Assembly (NCBI RefSeq): GCF_900103635.1
Contig: NZ_FMXK01000015.1
Span: forward strand, 32,515 to 96,514
DNA: 64,000 nucleotides
Direction of reading: 5' to 3'
Source of the DNA: Butyrivibrio sp. INlla18
Lineage (GTDB): Bacteria; Bacillota; Clostridia; Lachnospirales; Lachnospiraceae
Below the pieces are notes generated by a model. The model did no database searches and was not told where the DNA came from. It saw only the letters and a list, made by a program, of their open reading frames with translations. The position numbers and the translations under genes are program-made. This document shows positions 19,736-28,710 of this stretch, one piece after another. How positions within the stretch are numbered: position 1 is the stretch's first letter; each line of letters begins with the position of its first letter.

Positions 19736-20625
19736 AGTGCAGACAAATAGGAGTAGTTAAAGGCACTTCTTATAAAGAATATAAAAAAATAAAAAGAACG
19801 CTTCTCCAGGTGGCTCAAAAAGGAGTGTCTTTATCTGCTTCTATAACTGTAGAAGCATCTATAGTCCTGCCTCTTTTTATTTTCTTTTTTACTAACATAA
19901 TGATGGCGTTTAACATCATCAAAATGCAGTGTGATATGGAAGCGGCTTTGCATCAGACGGGAAATGAACTGGCGCTTTTTGCTTTCGACGAAAGATGCGC
20001 AGAAGGAACTCTTGGCATTGAAGATGATGGCGTTAGCACAGTCTCAGGAGCGCTTTCAGTATTTTATGTGAAGGGAAAAGTGGAAAGTTATCTTGGCGAA
20101 GAGCTTGAAAAAGGCTGCGTAACAGATGGGAGGGCAGGCCTTAGCTATTTGCCATCTAAGATAATGCTTGGAAATGACATCATAGATATCGTAATCGATT
20201 ATAAGGTCCATCCGCTTATCTCTCTTATATGCTTTGAAGAATTTCCTGTGGAAGCTAGATATTACGGGCATGCCTGGACTGGCTATGACATAAGCGAAGG
20301 CGCGGCGGCAGATGAGAACGAAGAAGAGATGGTCTATGTTACAGAGCACGGCGAAGTGTATCACAGAGACATTAACTGCAATCATCTAAAACTCAGTATT
20401 CGCAGCGTCAGTTTGGATGACATTGAAAAGGAAAGAAGCATGGATGGTTCTAAGTATTACCCTTGTGAATATTGCGGAGGTAGTATCAGTGGAGGGAATG
20501 TGTTTATTACTGATTACGGTATCAGATACCACAGCAGCGTTAACTGCGCTGGTCTGAAAAGAAAGATATACACAGTGCCTATATCAGAAGTCGGAGGCAG
20601 AAGGCCTTGCAGCGGATGTGGTTAA
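19732..20625 (+). CDS. TadE-like protein with two Cys/His repeat domains
   Basis: 297 residues. A TadE-like anchor (SITVEASIVLPLFIFFFTNI) follows a short basic leader. The C-terminal about 95 residues hold two copies of a small module with pattern VT-x-G-x-x-YH-xxx-NC-xx-LK ... PC-xx-CG: first with YHRDINCNHLK and YPCEYCG, second with YHSSVNCAGLK and RPCSGCG. Each could bind one zinc ion through His/Cys ligands. The ATGA overlap with the upstream gene shows operon coupling. Confidence 0.65.
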   Translation: MKCRQIGVVKGTSYKEYKKIKRTLLQVAQKGVSLSASITVEASIVLPLFIFFFTNIMMAFNIIKMQCDMEAALHQTGNELALFAFDERCAEGTLGIEDDGVSTVSGALSVFYVKGKVESYLGEELEKGCVTDGRAGLSYLPSKIMLGNDIIDIVIDYKVHPLISLICFEEFPVEARYYGHAWTGYDISEGAAADENEEEMVYVTEHGEVYHRDINCNHLKLSIRSVSLDDIEKERSMDGSKYYPCEYCGGSISGGNVFITDYGIRYHSSVNCAGLKRKIYTVPISEVGGRRPCSGCG

Positions 20626-20638
20626 TTTAGGAGGAAAT

Positions 20639-21070
20639 ATGATTCAGATTGTTTTGGTTTTAGCTTTACTTGTTATTGCGGCGGTTGAGGATGTCAGGAA
20701 AAGAGAAATCTCAGGAGCATTACTGCTTGGTTTAGCGGCAGTGTCATTAGTGTACAGCGCTTTCTCGATTTATAGAGGGCAAAATACTGGCCTTGATGTG
20801 GCTATGTCTCTTTTGCCGGGGGCATTTGTAATGTTGCTGGCATGGATCACCAGAGAAGGAATTGGTTATGGAGATGGGCTTTTGCTTCTTGCTATGGGGC
20901 CAGTGATTGGATTTGGAGGACTTGTGATGGGGCTTGTAATAGCGTTTTTTGCAAGCGGAGTTCTTTCTATTATATTGATGATCTTTAAAAAGGTTGGGAA
21001 AAGGTACAGTTTTCCATTTGTGCCTTTTATGACAGTTGGAATGGTGGTGAGTTGTTTTGCGAAAATTTAA
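20639..21070 (+). CDS. second A24-type prepilin peptidase
   Basis: 143 residues with several membrane helices. Catalytic Asp positions: AAVEDVRKREISG and GIGYGDGLLLLA. ATG at 20639 is chosen because AGGAGG is immediately upstream; an in-frame GTG further 5' lacks this. Two prepilin peptidases in one tad locus suggests separate substrates, e.g. the Flp pilin and the TadE-like proteins. Confidence 0.75.
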   Translation: MIQIVLVLALLVIAAVEDVRKREISGALLLGLAAVSLVYSAFSIYRGQNTGLDVAMSLLPGAFVMLLAWITREGIGYGDGLLLLAMGPVIGFGGLVMGLVIAFFASGVLSIILMIFKKVGKRYSFPFVPFMTVGMVVSCFAKI

Positions 21071-21512
21071 GGGATATATGACATTGGAAGCATCTTTGAT
21101 CGTTCCTATGGTAATCTGCGTATTTGCAGTGCTTATCTTTTTTACTTATTACCTATATGGAAGATGCGTGCTTTCTCAGGATAGCTACATTTTGGCTTTT
21201 AGAGCTAGCATAAATAAATCTACTGAGTTTAAAGAAGATCCAGAAGGATATGTTGCGGCGAAGACAGATCAAGTGCTGGGGAACAAGTACTTTGGAAGTG
21301 AAAAACCTATAGTACACACCAAGGTTAATGGCAAAGAAATAATAGTTACAGGTAGTAGCGCCGTAAGAACAAGGGCTATGGGCAGATATTTCTTGAAGCC
21401 AAAGACAGGATGGGATTATATAGCGGCGGGTAAAGCCAAAAAGCTAGATCAGATAAAGCATATGAGAAGAGTTAAACGACTAAAGGATATTGCGCAAAGG
21501 AGCGTAGGATAA
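21057..21512 (+). CDS. TadE-like pseudopilin
   Basis: 151 residues, TTG start with GGTGAG upstream. Short leader then YMTLEASLIVPMVICVFAVLIFFTYYL: the M-T-L-E-A-S pattern with Glu five residues after Gly is typical of TadE pseudopilins processed by an A24 peptidase. The remainder is soluble and basic at the C-terminus. It sits between the second peptidase and the FHA protein. Confidence 0.7.
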   Translation: MRKFKGYMTLEASLIVPMVICVFAVLIFFTYYLYGRCVLSQDSYILAFRASINKSTEFKEDPEGYVAAKTDQVLGNKYFGSEKPIVHTKVNGKEIIVTGSSAVRTRAMGRYFLKPKTGWDYIAAGKAKKLDQIKHMRRVKRLKDIAQRSVG

Positions 21513-22822
21513 TGGAACAGAAATTTTATAGAGATCTAAAACATAGTTATGCTGTCTGCAGCTGCGACGCAGACATAATGGAAAAGAAGGATACCCGTTA
21601 TCAGTTAAAGATAATGGAAAGCGGAAGGATACCTAAGCTTTTGAAGAGTTCTCTTCGAAAGATCAATCAGGAGAATTTTATTTATTATGATATTAGCTCC
21701 ATGATGAGCATTGAAGATAGGTACTCTTCAAGAGGAATGGGGTACGACGAGCTTATGCAGCTCTTTTCCGATATGAAGATCATGATCGAAGGGCTTTCAG
21801 AGCACCTCCTTGGAAATGAAGGCATAGTCCTTGATTGTAAGAGTGTGTTCTGCAACTTGTCTTCAGGCGAATATCAATTCATGTACTATCCAAATTATGG
21901 TGAGAACGTGTCAGTTGAGGCGTTTTTTGAATCTGTTTTATGCATTACGGATCACGATGATGAGAAGGCGGTTGAGCTTATCTATGGCCTTTGTGACAAA
22001 GCGCAGTTATCAGATGTTCTTTTGATTGATATTCTTTCGGAGCTGTTAAAAGAGCCTGAAGAAGAAAAGATAGAACTGATAAAAGAGCCGGAAGTATATT
22101 TCGAAGAGGAAGAAGAGATAGAAGAACCCGAAGAAACCGGAATGGAAAGGGCAAAGAGACGACTTAGTGGCAAGGCAGAGCTCTTTTTCTCACTTTTATT
22201 TGTGGCGGTAATCATTGGACTTATGTACATCAGAGTAAATTACGTTCTTACAAAAGAAGAGAATCTCTTATCTATAGCGATCATGCTTGTATCTGGTGTA
22301 ACTGGGGCAGTAGCTTTTTTATCAGGGTTAAAGACAATGAGTGGTCCTAAGAAAGAGAAAAAGGTAAAAGAATACGAAGAAGATATAGAAGAATATGATA
22401 ATTACGATGATTTTGGTGATGAGGTGTCATACGACATTCCAATTCACGTAACTGCTTCTATAAAGGAGGCTAAGAAACTAGACCTTGGCCAGTGCGAAGA
22501 AACAGTGGTTTTGGATGCCGAAGAAACAGAGCATATGACTCTATATAGTAGAAACATGGATAAGACTATCCGAATCTGCCTAGACAAGCTTCCGATCACT
22601 ATTGGGAAAATGGAAGGCTGTGTGGACAGAGTGCTGGCAGATGCTAGTGTATCACGCATTCATTGCAAGTTTCTTCGCGATGAGAAAGGCGTTGCTCTTG
22701 TGGATCTGGGGTCCACCAACGGAAGTTTTAGGAATGGTCTCAAACTCGTTCCCCAAGAAAAGAATTATATAGAAGAAGGAGATGAAGTAAAATTAGGCAG
22801 AATATGCTTTGATATCCGATAA
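21512..22822 (+). CDS. FHA-domain protein with DUF6382-like N-terminus
   Basis: 436 residues. The N-terminal about 190 residues (FYRDLKHSYAVCSC, ENFIYYDISSMMSIEDRY) look like DUF6382 (name from memory). An acidic stretch and two membrane helices (FFSLLFVAVIIGLMYI, SIAIMLVSGVTGAVAFL) follow, and a C-terminal FHA domain: ITIGKMEGCVD, ASVSRIHCKF, VDLGSTNGSFRNG. FHA domains bind phosphothreonine, so this may link the Tad machine to Ser/Thr kinase signalling. Last gene of the tad cluster. Confidence 0.75.
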   Translation: MEQKFYRDLKHSYAVCSCDADIMEKKDTRYQLKIMESGRIPKLLKSSLRKINQENFIYYDISSMMSIEDRYSSRGMGYDELMQLFSDMKIMIEGLSEHLLGNEGIVLDCKSVFCNLSSGEYQFMYYPNYGENVSVEAFFESVLCITDHDDEKAVELIYGLCDKAQLSDVLLIDILSELLKEPEEEKIELIKEPEVYFEEEEEIEEPEETGMERAKRRLSGKAELFFSLLFVAVIIGLMYIRVNYVLTKEENLLSIAIMLVSGVTGAVAFLSGLKTMSGPKKEKKVKEYEEDIEEYDNYDDFGDEVSYDIPIHVTASIKEAKKLDLGQCEETVVLDAEETEHMTLYSRNMDKTIRICLDKLPITIGKMEGCVDRVLADASVSRIHCKFLRDEKGVALVDLGSTNGSFRNGLKLVPQEKNYIEEGDEVKLGRICFDIR

Positions 22823-22860
22823 ATGTGATATACTATCTGTAACTGGTTGGAGGGGTATTC

Positions 22861-23871
22861 ATGAAGATAAACATCTATTATGGAGGAAGAGGGATCATCG
22901 ATGATCCTACCTTAAGCGTTATCTCGCAAATTACAGCAGTTTTACAGGAATTAAATGTTAAAGTTCAGCAGTACAATCTGTACGAGCAGAGGAATGGCAT
23001 AACTGCGCTTCCTAACACACTCAAGGATGCAGATGGAATCATCTTGGCATCAACTGTTGAGTGGTTTGGAGTTGGCGGCTATATGATGCAGTTTCTTGAT
23101 GCGTGCTGGCTTTATGGTGATAAAGAAAAGATCAAGCAGATCTACATGGCCCCTGTTGTAATGTCGACTACTCACGGCGAAAGAGAGGGTATGACTAATC
23201 TGGCAGCAGCTTGGGAGATGCTTGGAGGACTTCCTTGTGAAGGAATATGTGGATATATTGCTGATACAACTAAGCTTGAGAATAGCTCTGAGTATAGCAA
23301 GATCATAGATAAAAAGGCTGAGAACATCTATAGAACTATCAGCCAGAAGATGCCAGTATTCCCTGCAAGTAATCAGGCTGTCATCAATAAAGTGGCAGTA
23401 GCTAATAGTATTGATCTGACACCACAGGAATCAGAGCAGCTTTCTGAGTATGCGTCTGATGACAAATATGTACGCACTCAGAAGGAAGACCTTCAGGAGC
23501 TTGCAAGCATATTTAGAGACAAGATGGGACAGGAAGAGTCTGCTGCAGGCAGTTCTGATGAATATGCCAAGGTGCTCAAAAAGAAATTCACTCCTGTTGC
23601 AGGTGTTAGAGCTAAGTATAAGATAGTATTCCAAGACAACTCTAGGCTTAAGCCTATAGTGATCGATGTTGATAACAGCAAGTGCGATCTAAGATGTCAG
23701 GATGAAGATGGCTGTGATGTAGTGATCACAGCAGACCAGAAGGTCTTTGAAGAGATTCTTGATGGTCACATGACATTTCAGAGAGCTTTTATGGGCGGAA
23801 GCGTCAAGATGAAGGGCGACTTCAAGCTGCTAAGGAGCATGGATCAGCTTTTTGAACTAATGTCAGAATGA
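22861..23871 (+). CDS. flavodoxin-fold reductase fused to SCP2 domain
   Basis: 336 residues. The N-terminal half reads as an NADPH-dependent FMN reductase/flavodoxin-like fold (INIYYGGRGIIDD, DADGIILASTVEWFGVGGYM, APVVMSTTHGEREGM). The C-terminal about 110 residues match the SCP2 sterol-carrier fold (YKIVFQDNS, DVVITADQKVFEEILDGHM, AFMGGSVKMKGD). It may bind a hydrophobic or CoA-linked ligand for a flavin-dependent step; substrate unknown. Strong RBS (TTGGAGGGG). Confidence 0.7.
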   Translation: MKINIYYGGRGIIDDPTLSVISQITAVLQELNVKVQQYNLYEQRNGITALPNTLKDADGIILASTVEWFGVGGYMMQFLDACWLYGDKEKIKQIYMAPVVMSTTHGEREGMTNLAAAWEMLGGLPCEGICGYIADTTKLENSSEYSKIIDKKAENIYRTISQKMPVFPASNQAVINKVAVANSIDLTPQESEQLSEYASDDKYVRTQKEDLQELASIFRDKMGQEESAAGSSDEYAKVLKKKFTPVAGVRAKYKIVFQDNSRLKPIVIDVDNSKCDLRCQDEDGCDVVITADQKVFEEILDGHMTFQRAFMGGSVKMKGDFKLLRSMDQLFELMSE

Positions 23872-23883
23872 TAGGTGTTGTTT

Positions 23884-24546
23884 ATGGATAATATAGAGCA
23901 TGAATCCTCTGAAGTGACAGATCAGTTCTGGGATAGACAGGAAAAGATCTACAAAAAAGCGTTCATAACAATAGGGCTTCTTACTATTAATATAGTAGTC
24001 TTTTTGATCAGCACATTTGTGGCATATCCTGCTGTATACAACGAGGGAGTTTTGGTTACGGAGAGAATCCTAAATGATGGTGAATTTTACCGTATTGCCA
24101 CTGCAATCTTTTTGCATGCAGACATCAAGCACCTGTTTAACAACATGATAATCCTGTTTCTTGTGGGAGCTGTTGTAGAGAATTACACAGGACACATATA
24201 TTATGTGCTTGTATACTTTTTCTCAGGTTTTTTTGGAAATATACTTTCAATGGCTTATGAGCTTAAAAAAGGCTTGAATTGGATTTCTCTTGGTGCAAGC
24301 GGCGCTGTGATGGGAATAGTAGGTTTTCTTATTTCCTGGCTGATTAAGAACAGGCGCGAGTTCTTTAAATCCAAGGGAACAGTGATCAGAGTGGTATTGT
24401 TACTGATCTTTGTTATTCAGTCTTGTTTTTTCCAAGAAGGAGCCAATACTGTAGCGCATCTAGGTGGTTTTATAACAGGCTTTGTGCTTGGAGTATTAAA
24501 TATAGTAGTATTCAAGAATGATAAGATGATGGAGGGACTAGCATAA
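23884..24546 (+). CDS. rhomboid family intramembrane serine protease
   Basis: 220 residues with six membrane segments. The catalytic Ser lies in SLGASGAVMGI and the catalytic His in VAHLGGFITGFVLG. The conserved HADIKHLFNNM precedes helix 2. ATG at 23884 is chosen over an upstream GTG because AGGTG is six bases before it. The overlap TAATG with the next gene suggests co-translation. Confidence 0.88.
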   Translation: MDNIEHESSEVTDQFWDRQEKIYKKAFITIGLLTINIVVFLISTFVAYPAVYNEGVLVTERILNDGEFYRIATAIFLHADIKHLFNNMIILFLVGAVVENYTGHIYYVLVYFFSGFFGNILSMAYELKKGLNWISLGASGAVMGIVGFLISWLIKNRREFFKSKGTVIRVVLLLIFVIQSCFFQEGANTVAHLGGFITGFVLGVLNIVVFKNDKMMEGLA

Positions 24547-24956
24547 TGAACGGATGTATTTTTTGTAAGATAGCAAATGGAGAGATACCTTCAAATACAA
24601 TATATGAAGATGATGCATTTAGAGTAATTCTCGATAATGGCCCTGCTACAAAGGGACATGCCCTTGTATTGCCAAAGGCTCACTATAGCGATCTTTTTGA
24701 GATGCCAGAAGAGGCAGCAGCAGACGCTATGAAGGTTGCCAAGAAGGTTGCTGCTCTTTTAAAGACTAAGCTTAATTGTGACGGACTCAATCTTGTTCAG
24801 AACAATGGGGAGACTGCAGGACAGACAGTTATGCATTTCCATCTTCATGTTATTCCAAGATATGAGAACGATGGGCAAAAGATTCTTTGGAATCCTACCA
24901 GCCCTTCAGCAGAGGAGCTTGTAGACATCAAGAATAAGATAGTAGGAACAGTTTAA
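24546..24956 (+). CDS. HIT family nucleotide hydrolase
   Basis: 136 residues. The family signature is at HFHLHVIPR (H-phi-H-phi-H). N-terminal CIFCKIANGEIPSNTIYED is typical of HIT/HINT proteins that hydrolyse AMP-linked phosphoramidates or dinucleotide polyphosphates. Confidence 0.92.
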   Translation: MNGCIFCKIANGEIPSNTIYEDDAFRVILDNGPATKGHALVLPKAHYSDLFEMPEEAAADAMKVAKKVAALLKTKLNCDGLNLVQNNGETAGQTVMHFHLHVIPRYENDGQKILWNPTSPSAEELVDIKNKIVGTV

Positions 24957-24966
24957 GGGGATTTAC

Positions 24967-25809
24967 ATGCGAGACATCGACGTTTCACTAGTTACTCAGA
25001 CAGTAAGGGATATGTGCATTGACGTAAACCATGAACTGTCTCCAGATATGAAAGAAGCTTTTAATGCAGCGTGTGCCAAAGAAGAATCCGAGCTGGGCAA
25101 GCAGATCTTTAGACAACTGCAACAGAATCTTGATATAGCCAAGACAGATAAGATACCAATCTGTCAGGATACAGGAATGGCAGTATTCTTTGTTAAAGTG
25201 GGCCAGGAAGTGCATTTTGTTGGCGGCGATATTACAGAAGCTATCAATGAAGGTGTGCGCCGTGGCTATACAGAAGGCTACCTTAGAAAATCTGTAGTTG
25301 GGGATCCTCTTATTAGAAAGAACACAGGAGACAACACACCAGCAGTTATTCATTACGAGATAGTACCTGGAGATAAGGTTGTCATTACTTGCGCGCCAAA
25401 GGGTTTTGGTAGCGAGAATATGAGCAGAGTCTTTATGCTCAAACCTGCAGACGGTGAAGAAGGCGTCAAGGTAGCAGTTGTTCAGGCTGTAAAGGATGCT
25501 GGACCAAATGCTTGTCCACCTATGGTAGTGGGCGTAGGTATTGGCGGAACCTTTGAGAAGTGTGCAGAAATGGCAAAAGAGGCTCTTACAAGGCCTGTTG
25601 GACAGCATTCTGATATTGAATACGTTAAAGCTATGGAAGAAGAAATCCTTGAGCGTATAAATGATACAGGTATTGGACCTGCTGGTCTTGGAGGAAGAGT
25701 AACTGCTCTTGCTGTAAACATCAATACATATGCAACTCATATTGCGGGACTACCAGTGGCAGTTAATATATGCTGCCATGTTAATAGACATATTAAAGCT
25801 ACTATATAA
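24967..25809 (+). CDS. class I fumarate hydratase, alpha subunit
   Basis: 280 residues. Split class I ([4Fe-4S]) fumarase/tartrate dehydratase alpha chain. Cluster Cys are visible in IPICQDTGMAVFF, VITCAPKGFGSENMS and NACPPMVVGVGIGG. The beta subunit gene follows after 12 bases. The pair converts fumarate and malate. Confidence 0.9.
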   Translation: MRDIDVSLVTQTVRDMCIDVNHELSPDMKEAFNAACAKEESELGKQIFRQLQQNLDIAKTDKIPICQDTGMAVFFVKVGQEVHFVGGDITEAINEGVRRGYTEGYLRKSVVGDPLIRKNTGDNTPAVIHYEIVPGDKVVITCAPKGFGSENMSRVFMLKPADGEEGVKVAVVQAVKDAGPNACPPMVVGVGIGGTFEKCAEMAKEALTRPVGQHSDIEYVKAMEEEILERINDTGIGPAGLGGRVTALAVNINTYATHIAGLPVAVNICCHVNRHIKATI

Positions 25810-25821
25810 TAAGGTGAATAA

Positions 25822-26391
25822 ATGGATATTCAGTTAACTGCTCCCATAGATAAGAACAAGATAAAAGAACTGAAGATAGGCGATATGGTCTATATTTCTG
25901 GAACGATCTATACAGCCAGAGATGCAGCTCATAAGCGCATGGCAGAGGCACTTTCTAAAGGAGAAAAGCTCCCTATAGATCTTAATGATAATCTCATATA
26001 TTATATGGGTCCTTCTCCAGCGAGGGAAGGAAGACCTATTGGTTCAGCAGGACCTACTACAGCTAGCAGAATGGACAAGTATGCTCCTGATCTACTAGAT
26101 CTGGGTCTTGGTGGAATGATCGGTAAAGGAAAGCGCTCCAAAGAAGTATCAGAGGCTATTGTTAGAAATGGTGCTATTTACTTTGCAGCAATAGGCGGCG
26201 CTGGAGCTCTTTTATCCAAGGCAATAGTTGAATCAGAGGTAGTTGCCTACGATGATCTTGGAACAGAAGCAATAAGGAAGCTTAAAGTAGAGAACTTCCC
26301 TGTAATAGTAGTAATAGATTCAAAGGGTAACAACCTCTATGAAGAGGCGGGAACACTGTATAATAGAGAAAAGGGTAACTTTCTAAGGTAA
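25822..26391 (+). CDS. class I fumarate hydratase, beta subunit
   Basis: 189 residues. Beta chain of the split fumarase: GDMVYISGTIYTARDAAHKR, YYMGPSPAREGRPIGSAGPT, IGKGKRSKE and YFAAIGGAGALLSK are characteristic active-site segments. Co-transcribed with the alpha subunit; a terminator follows. Confidence 0.9.
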   Translation: MDIQLTAPIDKNKIKELKIGDMVYISGTIYTARDAAHKRMAEALSKGEKLPIDLNDNLIYYMGPSPAREGRPIGSAGPTTASRMDKYAPDLLDLGLGGMIGKGKRSKEVSEAIVRNGAIYFAAIGGAGALLSKAIVESEVVAYDDLGTEAIRKLKVENFPVIVVIDSKGNNLYEEAGTLYNREKGNFLR

Positions 26392-26416
26392 ATGCAACAC
26401 CTTTAATAAATCAATA

Positions 26417-26464
26417 ACGGAGTGGATTTTGGCATGGGTTCATGCTTAAATTCACTCCGTTTTT
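26417..26464 (+). terminator. terminator after fumarase genes
   Basis: ACGGAGTG pairs with CACTCCGT, with an inner GCATG/CATGC stem, followed by TTTTC. Confidence 0.85.
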
Positions 26465-26572
26465 CTATGTTATAATTGCGATTTTGAAGTATTTTTGCCC
26501 TAGTTTTAACACGAAGAACAGACCCAGAAACTGGGCCTGTCAATGTAAGTGGTACAAAAATGGGTGTAGCAA

Positions 26573-27871
26573 TTACTCTGAAGGATTTTTCTTGGAAAGA
26601 AGTTTTGGCTTAAGAATTATCTCGCTTGGAGTAATCTCCTCAAGTCCAAGAAGGGCAAAGAAGTCGTCCGGGTAAATTGCTTTAGCGATTTCATAAGGAG
26701 TTCTGCCGTGCAGTTCCTTGCGCTTATAGCTGTTTATGTGATCCATGAGAAGGCTGATATCTGCCTGAGAAAAGGCTTCAAAGGAAGTTCCCTTCTTTAT
26801 CACATAGCGTATAAATTCGTGGTTCTTTTCACAACCGCCTTTCTGTTCCGGGTGATTGGGTTCACAGAAATAGATGTATGTACGTTCTCCTCCATTTATG
26901 GAACGCTGCATGCCGTCAATATCAGCAAATTCATGTCCGTTGTCTGTCAGTATGTATGGGAACATTTCTTTAAATAGTTCTGAACCAAGCGCTTCTTCAA
27001 GCATATCTAATGCAGCTATTACATTATCCGATGTATGCTCTGGAAGAATTATTGCAAGCTGAACTCTGGTCACGGGAAAGAACAGTGTAAGCAGAACTGT
27101 ATTTGAGTCTTTGGCTCCTTCAACACAATCCATCTGCGGTACTTCAATAGGGTTGTCCTTGATGAAAGCCAGATAATCTTCATATTTATGACCATCTTTT
27201 ATCACAAGCATTGTTTTATAATCTTTTGTACGTCTCTTTCTTTGGCGACGCTTAACTGCATTTCTGAGATCAATATCACGGGCCTCAAGCTCACAGTTTT
27301 TAATCATCCTGCGCAAGGTGGATTCACTCACAGGAAGTTCATTAGTCTGTACTATGTGATAGACAGACTGACCATTCATTATCAGCGGAGATACTGTTTC
27401 ATCAATAGATGCAAGCTGTTCGGCTGTTAGATCATATCCATTGCGACTGTTCACAAGATTCTCACGGTATTCTGCATCCGCTTTTGAGGCTTTGTAGAAA
27501 TATTTTCCATAATGACAGTTATAAGTCTTGGGGCAGCCGTTACATAGCTTCAGCTTGCTATTCTCAAGCCGAACACAATAAGCCCGTGAATAGTCATTAC
27601 AGTATTTTCGTGCTTTGATGCAAGTCCTGCAATCCTTTTTACAGCCTTTGCTACCGCATACATTTTTGACTTTGCATTCGTAAAAGAAGATACAGTCGCA
27701 CGGTCTTGTCTTATTCTCGGTTACATGAGTTTTTATCTCTCGGGAGATGGTTGACGGGGATTTGTCGAGACGGGCCGCTATGTATCTTAGAGACTTCTGC
27801 TCATTGAGAAGTGCCTCGATCCTGATGCGGTCGTCCTTAGTAAGATGTTTTTTTGAAATTGGTCTTTGCAT
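26573..27871 (-). CDS. IS30 family transposase
   Basis: 432 residues. N-terminal HTH (SLRYIAARLDKSPSTISREI) typical of IS30, then a cysteine-rich segment with several Cys pairs (CGSKGCKKDCRTC, CNGCPKTYNC). DDE catalytic core: Asp in VPQMDCVEGAKD, Asp in ILTDNGHEF, Glu in KGGCEKNHEF. The gene appears intact. I could not define the terminal inverted repeats by eye, so the element ends are not given. It separates the fumarase operon from the accessory patch. Confidence 0.9.
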   Translation of the reverse strand: MQRPISKKHLTKDDRIRIEALLNEQKSLRYIAARLDKSPSTISREIKTHVTENKTRPCDCIFFYECKVKNVCGSKGCKKDCRTCIKARKYCNDYSRAYCVRLENSKLKLCNGCPKTYNCHYGKYFYKASKADAEYRENLVNSRNGYDLTAEQLASIDETVSPLIMNGQSVYHIVQTNELPVSESTLRRMIKNCELEARDIDLRNAVKRRQRKRRTKDYKTMLVIKDGHKYEDYLAFIKDNPIEVPQMDCVEGAKDSNTVLLTLFFPVTRVQLAIILPEHTSDNVIAALDMLEEALGSELFKEMFPYILTDNGHEFADIDGMQRSINGGERTYIYFCEPNHPEQKGGCEKNHEFIRYVIKKGTSFEAFSQADISLLMDHINSYKRKELHGRTPYEIAKAIYPDDFFALLGLEEITPSEIILKPKLLSKKNPSE

Positions 27872-28198
27872 AAATCATCCTTTCCACCACATAGAAAGAC
27901 ACTCACTATGAATGCCGAATAGGTGACTTTAACAAGACCATCAGATTTTCCTTGATTTTCGGATATAAAAGTGGTACTGTATACCTACAATCAAATGAAA
28001 AACATGGTGGTTATCACCAAGTGCAGGACATCAACTCAAACAGAGGGCGAAATCTATTGGAGTTGGTGTCTTTTTATGTGGTTATACAAAGTAATGATAC
28101 AACAGAATGTTTTGTATGCGATTAATCACTCAGCACAATAGTTTTCGGTATGCCCGAAGTTTGTAGTGCAAAACGATGATTGACGGAGGATCGCATTT
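27872..28198. other. intergenic region upstream of transposase and XRE gene
   Basis: 327 bases without a gene. It holds the transposase upstream region, one copy of AAGTGGTAC (the other copy is just past the 3' end of the transposase, near 26548), a rightward terminator at 28027-28075, and GGAGG before the XRE gene. No other structure was seen. Confidence 0.4.
28027..28075 (+). terminator. rho-independent terminator
   Basis: GACATCAACTC pairs with GAGTTGGTGTC (one G-U), loop of about 22 bases, followed by TTTTT. Confidence 0.6.
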
Positions 28199-28642
28199 GT
28201 GAATAAGAATAGAAAAACTCTTATAGAAGTAAAATTTAAGAAAAACGTGGGCCTTTTGATCAGGCAAGCTAGAAAGAAGAAAGGGTGGTCGCAGGAAAAC
28301 CTTGCATCTGAAATAGGTGTAAGTATAAGTGTTATATCTGATATTGAAAACGGAAAAGAGGACATGCCATTATCCCGACTGGCTGTGATAAGTAATGTTT
28401 TGGAGATGGATTCGTACCTCTTTAAAGATGACCTGCTTATCAGCGAGGTGCTTAAAGCTCTCGCTGAACAGGGGGCAGATTTAGCTTTGCGGTTGATATT
28501 TACTATCAGTGTATTATTCAGAACGATAAAAGATATAAGAAGTAATTCATATCAAAAACCATACTCTCGAAATGAGCAGTTGGCGATATTCTGCAACCCC
28601 ATTGAAAACAAGGCTGATTTGTGCTACTCTATAATTGTATAA
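28199..28642 (+). CDS. XRE-family HTH regulator
   Basis: 147 residues, GTG start after GGAGG. N-terminal HTH: IRQARKKKGWSQENLASEI then VSISVISDIENGKEDMPLSRL. The C-terminal about 70 residues match nothing I recognise. A monocistronic gene in the accessory patch, ended by the terminator at 28667. Confidence 0.75.
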   Translation: MNKNRKTLIEVKFKKNVGLLIRQARKKKGWSQENLASEIGVSISVISDIENGKEDMPLSRLAVISNVLEMDSYLFKDDLLISEVLKALAEQGADLALRLIFTISVLFRTIKDIRSNSYQKPYSRNEQLAIFCNPIENKADLCYSIIV

Positions 28643-28666
28643 AGTAATAGTAAAACTCGTAAAAAC

Positions 28667-28710
28667 AAGCCGTAGTAAGATAGACAACAGTGTATCTGAC
28701 TATGGCTTTT
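28667..28710 (+). terminator. rho-independent terminator after XRE gene
   Basis: AAGCCGTAGT-AAGATA pairs with TATCT-ACTATGGCTT (one bulge), loop of ten bases, followed by TTTT. Confidence 0.65.

Noticed and set aside
24988..25740. 250-residue minus-strand frame
   Set aside because: Lies wholly antisense to the fumarase alpha gene; the sense frame encodes clear active-site motifs.
26519..28030. Terminal inverted repeats of the IS30-type element
   Set aside because: Only a 9-base direct repeat (AAGTGGTAC) was seen on both sides of the transposase; no convincing inverted repeat or target duplication could be set by eye.
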